Part shown: piece by piece, positions 1 through 7,936 of the stretch
How positions within the stretch are numbered: position 1 is the first letter of the stretch
Layout of the letters: each line of letters starts with the position of its first letter
From: UBA5614 sp963667535
Lineage (GTDB): Bacteria; Cloacimonadota; Cloacimonadia; Cloacimonadales; Cloacimonadaceae
Assembly (NCBI GenBank): GCA_963667535.2
Contig: CAXXDU010000002.1
Location: 1,798,001-1,862,000, forward strand
DNA: 64,000 nucleotides
Reading direction: 5' to 3'
Translations under genes and position numbers: made by a program
The notes under the pieces: model-generated
Seen by the model: the letters and a program-made list of their open reading frames with translations, nothing else
Told to the model about the DNA's origin: nothing
Database searches by the model: none

Positions 1-1305
1 ATGTCTGTAGCTATCAATCCCGCCAATCTTACAATGATGCGTGGGAAAGTGGGATTAACAGCCAGTGGTTTATTCACCAGAAATGAGGATAATCGCAGTC
101 TTCCTCTCTATAATAGCTTTGATACTTTTATTGATGATGCTACATACAGCTCAAATATCAATGTGTTTGACGATTATGGTTTTGCCGGATACAGCAAGAT
201 GAAGTTTAACAGATACATAGCAGGTCTGGGAATTCATTATATGCCTGTCGTTAATTTCAAAGGTACTTATGATGAAGAGATACGGAACAATAATGGTTCC
301 AATGATGATGGATATCCACCCATCTTAGCTTTAAATAAAATCGACAATACAGGTAGATTAAATGCTCTGGGTTTCTCTTTAGCCGGTGGCATGCAAATCG
401 GTGATGAAATGGAAGCTCATGTCGGCTTGACCCTCAATATGCTTTCAGGCGAAAGTAATACGGAAAGAAGTATCAAATGGTCTGATTGGTCCATTGAACA
501 GTCGATGATGTCTACAGCGACACAATTACAAAACTGTTTACCTGATTCCATTTATACTACAAAAGCTGACCTAAGCGGTATGCAGATTAAATTGGGTACG
601 GACTTGCTGATAAACAGTCATTTTGGTGTTGGTATCGCCTATGCTGCCAAATCTGAATTTGACAGAGATACAGATATCCATTCTGTCTATGGTCCTTTTC
701 TGGTCAGAAATACTCTGAATGTACTAGTACCAACAACTATCGATTCTACATTTTCAGTAAAAGACAAATACATTTTACCATCCAGATTTAGAATAGGGTT
801 CAATTACCAACCTCAAAACATCATGAAAACTTACTTCAATGCTGAAGTCGAATACGTAAAATGGACTGATGTTAATAGTTTATTTGACGATAGCTGGGAT
901 ATTCATGTTGGTGTAGAACATACAGTCATGAATCGTTTCCCTCTTCGTCTGGGATTCCAATCTGCCACGGAATGGCAGGCAATTCCCGATTATGCAAATT
1001 TAACTGCGGATAACAGACCTACTATAAGTGCAAACAAGGTTATTACACCATCGATGAATGCAGGTAGTAGCTTTGAAGTTGCGAAGAATATAGTTATTGA
1101 TATGGGATTGAGCTTTTCTTGGAGAGAATATCAAGCTGTTGATATGTTCAGAGACGGTTATTATAATGATATGCATTATCACACCGGTGGATATATTTTA
1201 TGGCCCAATACTCACATAGCTTTATCAGACCGTGGTTGGGAAAATCCTGACAAAATCAGAGAGTCGTTTACACAATTTTCCACAGGTATTACCTGGACAT
1301 GGTAA
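1..1305 (+). CDS. Outer-membrane beta-barrel protein, FadL/OmpP1-like, 5' end outside window
   Basis: The reading frame is open from the first base, so the visible ATG is probably internal. The translation has no signal peptide and opens directly with 'VAINPANL', which resembles the 'NPA' segment found a few dozen residues after the signal peptide of FadL/OmpP1-type proteins. The rest is a series of alternating hydrophobic/polar stretches with many aromatic and glycine residues and a late 'LRLGFQSATEW' segment, and it ends in an aromatic residue (TGITWTW). This is the usual signature of an outer-membrane barrel. The gene lies 33 bases before the 5'-nucleotidase and is probably cotranscribed with it. 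The substrate cannot be told from the sequence; the FadL-like assignment is tentative, the outer-membrane location more secure. Confidence 0.6.
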   Translation: MSVAINPANLTMMRGKVGLTASGLFTRNEDNRSLPLYNSFDTFIDDATYSSNINVFDDYGFAGYSKMKFNRYIAGLGIHYMPVVNFKGTYDEEIRNNNGSNDDGYPPILALNKIDNTGRLNALGFSLAGGMQIGDEMEAHVGLTLNMLSGESNTERSIKWSDWSIEQSMMSTATQLQNCLPDSIYTTKADLSGMQIKLGTDLLINSHFGVGIAYAAKSEFDRDTDIHSVYGPFLVRNTLNVLVPTTIDSTFSVKDKYILPSRFRIGFNYQPQNIMKTYFNAEVEYVKWTDVNSLFDDSWDIHVGVEHTVMNRFPLRLGFQSATEWQAIPDYANLTADNRPTISANKVITPSMNAGSSFEVAKNIVIDMGLSFSWREYQAVDMFRDGYYNDMHYHTGGYILWPNTHIALSDRGWENPDKIRESFTQFSTGITWTW

Positions 1306-1338
1306 CAAAAGTAATTAGATACAAAATTAGGATTTCTT

Positions 1339-3015
1339 ATGAAAGCTAAAAGCTTAATCATATTTATAGCACTAATCGGGCTAGTCGGTATGCTGTTTAG
1401 TGAAGAAATGAAATTGGATATAATGTTTACAAATGATGTGCATGGTGGCATAGACAGAGCAGCTGCGACTTTCATTAATCCTTCGTTCCCACCTATGTTG
1501 GGTGGTGGCGGTGTAGCAGCGACCATCATAAACCAGATCAGAGCTCTGAGTAAAGATGATGTCAGATCCAGCCTCCTTCTTGATCAGGGGGATTTTTTCC
1601 AGGGACATCCTATCGGCTCGATTACCAAAGGTAAGGCTGTTATTGAATATATGAACGATATCGGTTATACTGCCATGACTTTGGGTAACCACGATTATGA
1701 TTCTGGTCAGACCTCATTGGAAGAAGCTCTTGCTTTGGCAAAATTTCCTGTCATTTCTTGCAATATTACAGACAGGACATCAGGAAACAGTCCTTATTAT
1801 CTTAAGCCATATCTGATAGTAGAAAGGATGGGTCTCAGGATTGCTTTAATAGGCTTCACAACTACTGATACAGAAAAAATGAGTTTTCCTGATAACATTA
1901 AAAATGTCGACTTTACAGATGAGAAAGAAGCATTGAACAAATGGGTACCGTATGTAAGAGAGCATGAAAAGGCTGACCTGGTTATTGTTATGGGTCACGC
2001 TGGCTTGCCCTACGAACCTGAAGTTACATATGAAAGCCGTTACGACAAAACAGGAAAGACTTTGAACGAGTCACGTTACGCTTCATGGGGCTGGGATTCA
2101 CAAGAACTTGCCCACGAAGTGAAAGGCATAGATTTAATCATTGGTGGTCACATGCATAAGGGTTTTGGTCAACCCTGGATAGACCCTGTTACTCACACAA
2201 TGGCAATTCAGGGTTATGCTTATGGCAGCAATATTGGCTGGTTGACATTGAAGATAGACCCGGAAACAAAAACAATCTCCGGTTTTGAAACACCTGCATT
2301 GCGTGAAGGGATGCTCATTACTCTTTTTGAGGATGAATTTATCCCTGATGCAACAATCTCTCAGAAAATTGCAGTCCAGCAAGCTATAGCAGAAAAAGGC
2401 ATGGATGAAATCGTCGGTACAGCCGGTGAGTATTTATCCAGAATCAATACTGATGCTCAGAGTTTAATGGGTAATACTATCTGTGATGCTATGAAAGCAG
2501 AAGTTGATGCTGATTTTGCCTTTATGAATCTCGGTGGTGTCAGAGCTGATATCAAAAGCGGTCCTGTCACATATCGTAATGTATTTGATGTTATGCCCTT
2601 CGATAATCAAATCGTCAGTTTCAATTGTACCGGTGAGTTTCTTCGCAGGATAATTGAAACACGTATTGAAGGTTCCCGTCACGGTCTTGTAGTCTCGCAG
2701 GGATGCAAAATAGTATATTCCAAAAAGAGAAAGAACTATGACCGTATTACTTCTTTCAGTATTGGCGGTAAACCCTGGGATCCTAAGAAGATTTACAGAT
2801 GTACTACCACTGACTTCCTTATGCAGGGTAATGCAGGTTTAACTCTTCTGACTCAGGTTCCGGAAGACCAAATCACTTATCACATGATTAATCTCAGAGA
2901 CGGCATCGTGCACTATTTCCAGAAGCACAGTCCTGTAAAAACTAAGATTGATGATCGTTGGAAGCGTGAAGACAATGCAGCGCAAACACCTGAAATGCTG
3001 CAAACGACTCCTTAA
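1339..3015 (+). CDS. Secreted 5'-nucleotidase / UDP-sugar hydrolase family metallophosphoesterase
   Basis: The product has a hydrophobic signal peptide (about residues 1-21). A calcineurin-like phosphoesterase domain follows with the expected metal-ligand motifs: NDVHG (about residue 31), DQGDFFQG (about 81), GNHDYD (about 116), GHAG (about 214) and GGHMHKG (about 270). The C-terminal 5'-nucleotidase substrate domain is present, with NLGGVRADI and MPFDNQIV near residues 390-420. At 558 residues it matches the usual two-domain length. The family hydrolyses nucleoside monophosphates or UDP-sugars outside the cytoplasm, releasing nucleosides and phosphate. The start is supported by the signal peptide and an upstream AGGA. 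A strong terminator follows immediately. The exact substrate is not visible. Confidence 0.9.
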   Translation: MKAKSLIIFIALIGLVGMLFSEEMKLDIMFTNDVHGGIDRAAATFINPSFPPMLGGGGVAATIINQIRALSKDDVRSSLLLDQGDFFQGHPIGSITKGKAVIEYMNDIGYTAMTLGNHDYDSGQTSLEEALALAKFPVISCNITDRTSGNSPYYLKPYLIVERMGLRIALIGFTTTDTEKMSFPDNIKNVDFTDEKEALNKWVPYVREHEKADLVIVMGHAGLPYEPEVTYESRYDKTGKTLNESRYASWGWDSQELAHEVKGIDLIIGGHMHKGFGQPWIDPVTHTMAIQGYAYGSNIGWLTLKIDPETKTISGFETPALREGMLITLFEDEFIPDATISQKIAVQQAIAEKGMDEIVGTAGEYLSRINTDAQSLMGNTICDAMKAEVDADFAFMNLGGVRADIKSGPVTYRNVFDVMPFDNQIVSFNCTGEFLRRIIETRIEGSRHGLVVSQGCKIVYSKKRKNYDRITSFSIGGKPWDPKKIYRCTTTDFLMQGNAGLTLLTQVPEDQITYHMINLRDGIVHYFQKHSPVKTKIDDRWKREDNAAQTPEMLQTTP

Positions 3016-3035
3016 ATAGATTTATCCTAAAAAGA

Positions 3036-3067
3036 AAAAGCCCATTCGATTTGAATGGGCTTTTTTT
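3036..3067. terminator. Bidirectional rho-independent terminator
   Basis: An 8-bp GC-bearing stem (GCCCATTC / GAATGGGC) with a 5-base loop is flanked by an A-run on the left and seven T on the right. It lies 20 bases after the 5'-nucleotidase stop and 22 bases beyond the stop of the convergent minus-strand gene, so it can serve both. Confidence 0.9.
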
Positions 3068-3088
3068 ATTACTGTATATTTCGCTAAA

Positions 3089-4759
3089 TCATTTACTCAA
3101 TGGTTTCATGCTTAGATTAGCAAATGAACTGAGGCTGATTTCCGTATCATTGCCTTTGACAAATACTACTTCCACTTTATCACCTCTTTGAGTGACAGGC
3201 AATTGAGAGCTTAAGTCAGAGTTTGCGACCAGTATCTTGTCAGGTATTTCCACCAGAGTCAGATAATAATACGTTCTGCCGTCTCTGATATCGCTTCCTA
3301 TCCTGGATATTGTACCAGTCGTTTCAACCTTGTTAATCGTAGTATTTGGCAGGTTTCCGGCACGCGATGAAGACAGTACCATCAGATAACTGTCTCTGGT
3401 TCCTTTGACTGTTTCTCCCACACCCACCACACTATAATCCTTTACCGATACCATGGCATACATTTTCACCAGTCCGGCATTGTCTTTTAGAGTAATAAAG
3501 TAAGTTGGTAATCCGGATACATTAATCAGAATGGGGAAGGTAGCTCTATACTTAAAATTCTGAACCTTACCTTCTGCTGATTGCATGGCTGCATACTCTG
3601 TCGCACCTGATAACTTATACAGATGTGTTTGTTTTGTACGGGTATCTACTAATACAAATCCAACTGCGCCTTCATCAGCGCCTACACTGGTCATTCCAGT
3701 ATAGAAATAGCATTTATTGTCAGTGCCATAGATGACATTGTATCCTTCCGTTGTCATGAGCATATCCCGTTTTCCAAATACTGTATTCCAGAATCCATGC
3801 ACATAATTTCCCCACCAGTTTAATTGTGAGATTACATAATCAGCCGGATTGATTCTGTCAATCCAGACGGGAACTTTGTCTTTAGGATAATAAGTTATTT
3901 CTCCTGTATCTGTTTTAACAAGCGCAATCCCGACTGCATCATCACCACTGACGCCAACATTTTTGTTGTAAACAGTCGTAGTCCAATAGGGGACGCCATC
4001 ATCATCAAGTTCAAAGGTAAAGTCTGTCAGTCCCTTTGTGATAAAGCCATGCTGATACAGATGCCTGTGCAGATTCTGTTGATAATAGGCATTTGGCTGG
4101 TACTTTATTTTTACCGGTTGTCCCTTTGCTTCTCTGACAAATCTGACATCCTGCGGATTAGTAGCTGATACGACCAAATAGGCAGGAGTTCCTTCCAGAT
4201 TATTAATCCATTTGAAAAAACCGCTGTGCAGAAGAGGAATTACCCATAAAAGCTCTCCATCCACCATTTGTCTGGTAGGCCAGCCCAAAGAAACCCGGCT
4301 GCCCAAGGCAAAGTCATCTCCCAGTTTCTTCTCAGCCAGCATTGAAGCAAAATCTCTGTCTACAACAGGTATCTGATTCAGGGCAACTGGTGAAACTAAT
4401 TCCGTAAAGTTTGTACTCCTGATTTTTCCAATCAGATTTCTATAAGCCTGAGCTCTGAATAGTGGCATGGTGCTAAAAAGCATAATCAGCAGTAATAATC
4501 CCCAGACCATATAGATGTATGTAATCGGTTTCTTTAGCTTGCTTACAAATAATAAGGGTAGGATTACAAATGCCAGCACGATGTAAGACCCGGCAAATTT
4601 GTAGGACAATACAGGCATGGAAAAGTAGAGTATAAATGCCAGCAGAATTAATGAAATTACAATCGCAACGCTGAGCTTGAGCTTCAGATTGATATTGATA
4701 TTCTCAAACTTGATCTCAGGTTGTTGCGGGTTTTTTATTATAGTTGGGTTGACTAGCAT
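3089..4759 (-). CDS. Conserved membrane-anchored protein of unknown function
   Basis: I cannot assign a function. The N-terminal ~110 residues contain three hydrophobic segments (about 30-50, 56-76 and 80-98). They are followed by a soluble region of about 440 residues rich in beta-type sequence. Recognisable runs include SGDDAVGIALV, TSVGADEGAVGFVLVDTR and FPILINVSGLPTYF. These recall a family of large membrane-anchored proteins of unknown role that I associate with Firmicutes; this is from memory and unverified. The start is supported by AAGGAG 7 bases upstream. Gene order places it 58 bases downstream of a secreted sorting-domain gene on the same strand, and the shared terminator lies beyond its stop. 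No catalytic motif is evident. Confidence 0.75.
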   Translation of the reverse strand: MLVNPTIIKNPQQPEIKFENININLKLKLSVAIVISLILLAFILYFSMPVLSYKFAGSYIVLAFVILPLLFVSKLKKPITYIYMVWGLLLLIMLFSTMPLFRAQAYRNLIGKIRSTNFTELVSPVALNQIPVVDRDFASMLAEKKLGDDFALGSRVSLGWPTRQMVDGELLWVIPLLHSGFFKWINNLEGTPAYLVVSATNPQDVRFVREAKGQPVKIKYQPNAYYQQNLHRHLYQHGFITKGLTDFTFELDDDGVPYWTTTVYNKNVGVSGDDAVGIALVKTDTGEITYYPKDKVPVWIDRINPADYVISQLNWWGNYVHGFWNTVFGKRDMLMTTEGYNVIYGTDNKCYFYTGMTSVGADEGAVGFVLVDTRTKQTHLYKLSGATEYAAMQSAEGKVQNFKYRATFPILINVSGLPTYFITLKDNAGLVKMYAMVSVKDYSVVGVGETVKGTRDSYLMVLSSSRAGNLPNTTINKVETTGTISRIGSDIRDGRTYYYLTLVEIPDKILVANSDLSSQLPVTQRGDKVEVVFVKGNDTEISLSSFANLSMKPLSK

Positions 4760-4817
4760 GCTTTCTCCTTATGGTCGATAATTGCAAATTCATCCATAGA
4801 TGATTTTATCGCCTTGA

Positions 4818-6146
4818 TTACTTAATAAGTGTTACTTTCCTGGTGACATTAGCGTTACCGGAAAGCATCCTGATATAGTATATCCCTGTGGATACAGGTT
4901 TTCCATTATCATTAGTTCCATCCCAGGTTGTTGTATGATTACCTGAGCTTTTATGAGCTGAAACAAGAGTGCGGATGGCTTCGCCTTTCAGATTATATAC
5001 CTTCATTGTGATATCTGATGCTTTTGAGAGATTGTATGATATCGTAGTTAATGGATTAAAGGGATTGGGGTGTGCATTCAGACTCAGCAATTGAGGAGCA
5101 ATAAAATTGTCTTCATTAGCTGTAAAAGTTGACCAGTCGTAAAGTGAGCGGGTATCATTTAACCAGCCACCGTTATCCCAGATAGAATATGTATCATCTG
5201 TCATATTATTATTGGCATCATACAGATAATCATTCTTGGCATTATTGACCCAGTTTCCTCCCTGCCATTTTGATTCGGTTGCATTTGTAAGAGTGTTTCC
5301 GGCGTTGTATGTAAAGATTTCTTTGTATTTATTCACCCATTGATTGTTATTCCAGCTTTGAGTAAGTGATTGAGATTGTTTACCATAAAAAGGACCGTTA
5401 TAGTCGCTAATCATAGCAAGAGGTAAGAGATGTGAAAAACCATTTACAAAGCTATCCCCGGTAGTATTATCTCCGGGTATATATTCGTGTGTTACCTTTT
5501 CATCATTCACCCAACTGAGTGAATCAAGGGATACTTCAATGCTTTCCTGTATTATCCTGCCCTGAGCATCCCACAGAAAAGTAGAATGATCCCATTGCGG
5601 TACCAGATCATCATTTTCTGCTTCCCAATTCCATACCTGATAATTACTGGTAGAAACGTATTGTATTGTCATTCTTGCCTTTGGTTCCAAATATCCACTT
5701 TCACCTTGCATCAACATTTCAAAACCAATCAGATATCCCTGAGCAGTGTAGCTGAATGTCAATTCCTGTATCGTCATTACCATAGGACCGTAGGTAAAAG
5801 TAAGAATCATATGTGTAATATGCTGACCTGATTCATCATAGGTGATGTGGTAAACGCCACTTGCGACAAAGGCATTCTCGTCAGCATCCCAACTGTAAAA
5901 AACAATGGAATCAGGATTTGCTGATGTAGATGGCACATAATGATATGTGTATTTCAAAGCATTTATCCATGAACTTCCGGCATAACTCCAGCTCTGCATA
6001 GTGTGCTGCACGAGGCGAAAGGCACGGTCAATCTGCATTTGCGGGTTTTGTCCAGTGCTGCTATTGCCTATACGTAAGAAGCTGTTACCGGCAAATATGA
6101 ATAATGGGATGGATATTAAAACCAACATTATGATTAGTTTTCTCAT
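4818..6146 (-). CDS. Secreted protein with 29-residue repeats and FlgD-like C-terminal sorting domain
   Basis: A signal peptide occupies residues 1-19. The body contains degenerate repeats built around W...WVN..K with a period of 29 residues in the best-preserved part (WNNNQWVN, WQGGNWVN, WDNGGWLN). They are interleaved with 'YDANNNMTDDTY'-type motifs that recall RHS/YD-like beta repeats. The last ~85 residues are the FlgD-like sorting domain: NPFNPLTTISYNL, VYNLKGEAIRTL, TTTWDGTNDNGKPVSTGIYY and a final KVTLIK. The family is exported through the inner membrane by Sec and then passed across the outer membrane. No enzymatic motif is visible, so a surface-attached or structural role is the most that can be inferred. 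Confidence 0.8.
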   Translation of the reverse strand: MRKLIIMLVLISIPLFIFAGNSFLRIGNSSTGQNPQMQIDRAFRLVQHTMQSWSYAGSSWINALKYTYHYVPSTSANPDSIVFYSWDADENAFVASGVYHITYDESGQHITHMILTFTYGPMVMTIQELTFSYTAQGYLIGFEMLMQGESGYLEPKARMTIQYVSTSNYQVWNWEAENDDLVPQWDHSTFLWDAQGRIIQESIEVSLDSLSWVNDEKVTHEYIPGDNTTGDSFVNGFSHLLPLAMISDYNGPFYGKQSQSLTQSWNNNQWVNKYKEIFTYNAGNTLTNATESKWQGGNWVNNAKNDYLYDANNNMTDDTYSIWDNGGWLNDTRSLYDWSTFTANEDNFIAPQLLSLNAHPNPFNPLTTISYNLSKASDITMKVYNLKGEAIRTLVSAHKSSGNHTTTWDGTNDNGKPVSTGIYYIRMLSGNANVTRKVTLIK

Positions 6147-6280
6147 CGTAAATCTCCTACTTTGATTTATTAAAAAAGTGAATTAATCATGTTTTGACTA
6201 TCCATTGATGTCAAGGAATAATTTACCTGTTCTCATAATGTCCTCATAACGGACTTAAGTTAGAATTGAGTTCCGGTAAA

Positions 6281-6331
6281 GTTCCTCTTGGGTTCCTCCT
6301 GGGGTTAGCCCAAGAGGATCCCAAGTGGAAC
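6281..6331. repeat. Long imperfect hairpin, copy 1 of a dispersed intergenic module
   Basis: A 51-base imperfect palindrome has arms of about 23 bases with a few mismatches around a short GTTA centre. Its left arm begins GTTCCTCTTGGG and its right arm ends CCCAAGTGGAAC. A second copy with the same plan but different bases lies at 32094-32146. No gene overlaps it. Confidence 0.75.
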
Positions 6332-6592
6332 CTAAGTGCATCCCTCCACCGTAATATGTAGGCAATATGTCTGCATTAATTGTCTGTGAGTATAAAGAGT
6401 AACTTTCTGTGAGTAGTCGCTTTCCTGGAATTTCCCTCTTTCAAACAACCTATCCGGATTATCTGTTTAATCCCTGTAACATGTATACTCTCCATTCTCA
6501 TTAATAGCAGTCTTTAATCATTAGTGTATCCACCTCATTCAGCCCTTGTTTGATGCTAAGGATTTGTCAGGTATCTGCAGAGTGTCATCGGG

Positions 6593-6642
6593 GACTCGAG
6601 TCTCTGCAAACTCCCTGTAGACTCCCTGCAGACTCCCTGCGT
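6593..6642. repeat. Palindrome plus three 11-bp direct repeats (second half of dispersed module)
   Basis: A perfect 10-bp palindrome GACTCGAGTC (6593-6602) is followed by three 11-bp units of the type ACTCCCTGYRG (6610-6642). The same arrangement, with a different palindrome core and a single ACTCCCTGCGT unit, occurs at 32278-32309 downstream of the second long hairpin. The remaining bases of the 6147-6747 interval show no gene. Confidence 0.65.
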
Positions 6643-6747
6643 CAAACACTAAATGTATAGGCAATAAGAGAAATACTTTCTTGACCAATAAAGTGAAATA
6701 AATATATAAGGTATTTATTGATTAATGGGATAAACTAATAGCATAGG

Positions 6748-6905
6748 TTGATGCAGAAGAATGATACTGTTCCCCGAAGTCCGATTTGCCCGATAAATAG
6801 GATGAAAGTATCAAATCTTCGTTGGGCAAATTGAACTCCGGGAAATAGCCCGGTAAATAAGATGACAATATCTAGTTTGCGTTGGGCAAATTGAACTCCG
6901 GAAAG
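6748..6905. repeat. REP-like repeats, left of the RAYT gene
   Basis: One full unit and one partial unit, offset by 60 bases, lie here. The full unit is an imperfect inverted repeat: CCCGAAGTCCGATTTGCCC on the left and GGGCAAATTGAACTCCGGG on the right, separated by about 35 bases. Its first ~97 bases match the unit starting at 7590 with only two differences. The unit starts with a copy of the last five codons and stop of the transposase gene (GATGCAGAAGAATGA). Confidence 0.85.
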
Positions 6906-6943
6906 GGTAAGAATGCATGAAAATCCTTGATAGCTGGTGATAG

Positions 6944-7015
6944 CTGGAGTTCAAAATTCCCTCCTCCGATGGATTATTGATAGCATTGCAAAAAGGGAAT
7001 TTCGGACTTCAGCGG
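6944..7015. repeat. Degenerate REP-like unit in inverted orientation
   Basis: The interval begins TGGAGTTCAAAATTCCC and ends GGGAATTTCGGACTTCAGC. These are diverged reverse complements of the two arms of the flanking REP units. It abuts the transposase start, so REP units of opposite orientation bracket the gene. Confidence 0.55.
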
Positions 7016-7033
7016 ACAAAATGAGAATATGAA

Positions 7034-7606
7034 ATGAGATTAAAATCAGAAGAATTTGTCAAAGGACAATATTATCATATATATAATCACGCAGTAGCAA
7101 ATGACTTGCTATTCTATGATGAGGACGATTATCTGATGTGTCTCAGGCGTTTAAGAAGATATTATGAAAAGGATGCCTACTCAATTCTAGCTTATTGTTT
7201 AATGCCCAACCATTATCATTTTCTGCTATATCAAAATACAGATATTCCATTCCATAATTCTCTGAACAAAGTATGGTTTAGTTATTCTTGCTATCTGAAT
7301 AAAAAGTATGATAGAAAAGGAACTATCTTTTCAGGCAAACAACAGCATATCGGCATAAAAAATGAGGCTTATCTTAGATATTTATGTGCTTATATACATT
7401 TAAATCCGGTAAAAGCAAAGCTAGTTGACACTCCTGAAGCATGGAATTGGTCAAATTACAGAGAGTGGATTGGTTTAAGGGATGGCATATTGATTGACAG
7501 AGAGCATATTAGTTGTTTCTTTCAAAATCCGTCTGAATATAAAGAATGCATAAATAGTCTAATTAATGTACCGGATAAAAGATTACTAATTGATGCAGAA
7601 GAATGA
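7034..7606 (+). CDS. REP-associated tyrosine transposase (RAYT, Y1_Tnp/IS200-like family)
   Basis: This 190-residue protein has the Y1 HUH-nuclease layout. It has an N-terminal 'YYHIYNHAV' strand, the HUH metal motif MPNHYHFLL with His60 and His62, and the catalytic-helix segment 'YLRYLCAYIHLNPVKAKLV' with Tyr120 as probable nucleophile, followed by the 'W.WSNYREW' block typical of RAYTs. The family nicks single-stranded DNA at REP hairpins and probably spreads or maintains them. REP-like units flank it on both sides. Its last codons lie within the repeat unit. The start at 7034 is the only in-frame ATG nearby; an ATG at 7030 runs straight into a stop. The ribosome site is weak, as expected for low expression. 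The motifs look intact, so it may be active. Confidence 0.9.
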   Translation: MRLKSEEFVKGQYYHIYNHAVANDLLFYDEDDYLMCLRRLRRYYEKDAYSILAYCLMPNHYHFLLYQNTDIPFHNSLNKVWFSYSCYLNKKYDRKGTIFSGKQQHIGIKNEAYLRYLCAYIHLNPVKAKLVDTPEAWNWSNYREWIGLRDGILIDREHISCFFQNPSEYKECINSLINVPDKRLLIDAEE

Positions 7607-7811
7607 TGCTGTTCCCCGAAGTCCGATTTGCCCGATAAATAGGATGAAAGTATCAAATCTTCGATGGGCAAATTGAACTCCGGGAAATCGCCCATTAAAA
7701 TCGGATGAGAGTATTAAATCTACGTTGGGCAAATTGAACTCCGGGAAATCGCCCATTAAAATCGGATGAGAGTATTAAATCTACGTTGGGCAAATTGAAC
7801 TCCGGGAAATT
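7590..7811. repeat. REP-like tandem repeats, right of the RAYT gene
   Basis: A first unit (7590-7690) nearly identical to the left-flank unit is followed by two perfectly identical 61-base tandem copies (7681-7741 and 7742-7802) and the start of a third. Every copy carries the GGGCAAATTGAACTCCGGG arm. The repeat overlaps the last 17 bases of the transposase gene. The rest of the 7607-7936 interval holds only the kinase promoter. Confidence 0.88.
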
Positions 7812-7876
7812 GGAATTTAAACATTAAGAAGAAGATGGTTCTCTTCATTAGACCAATATTGAAAACAATTCTTTTC

Positions 7877-7904
7877 TTGACAATCAGTTAGGAAGAGTTA
7901 TTAT
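7877..7904 (+). promoter_or_regulatory. Predicted sigma-70-type promoter of the NMT1 sensor kinase gene
   Basis: A perfect TTGACA (7877-7882) is followed after 16 bases by TATTAT (7899-7904). The predicted start is about 25 bases before the ATG at 7937. The same TTGACA-N16-TATNNT layout recurs elsewhere in the window. Confidence 0.6.
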
Positions 7905-7936
7905 ATCAATAGGCGCAATTAATGGAGTAATATATA

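Noticed and set aside
6147..6747. Possible hidden gene in the long gap
   Set aside because: No frame of meaningful length with a ribosome site was seen; the visible content is repeats and palindromes.
7681..7811. Regular repeats that could suggest a CRISPR array
   Set aside because: The 61-base units are identical throughout, with no variable spacers, and the arms are imperfect palindromes next to a RAYT gene. No cas gene is nearby.
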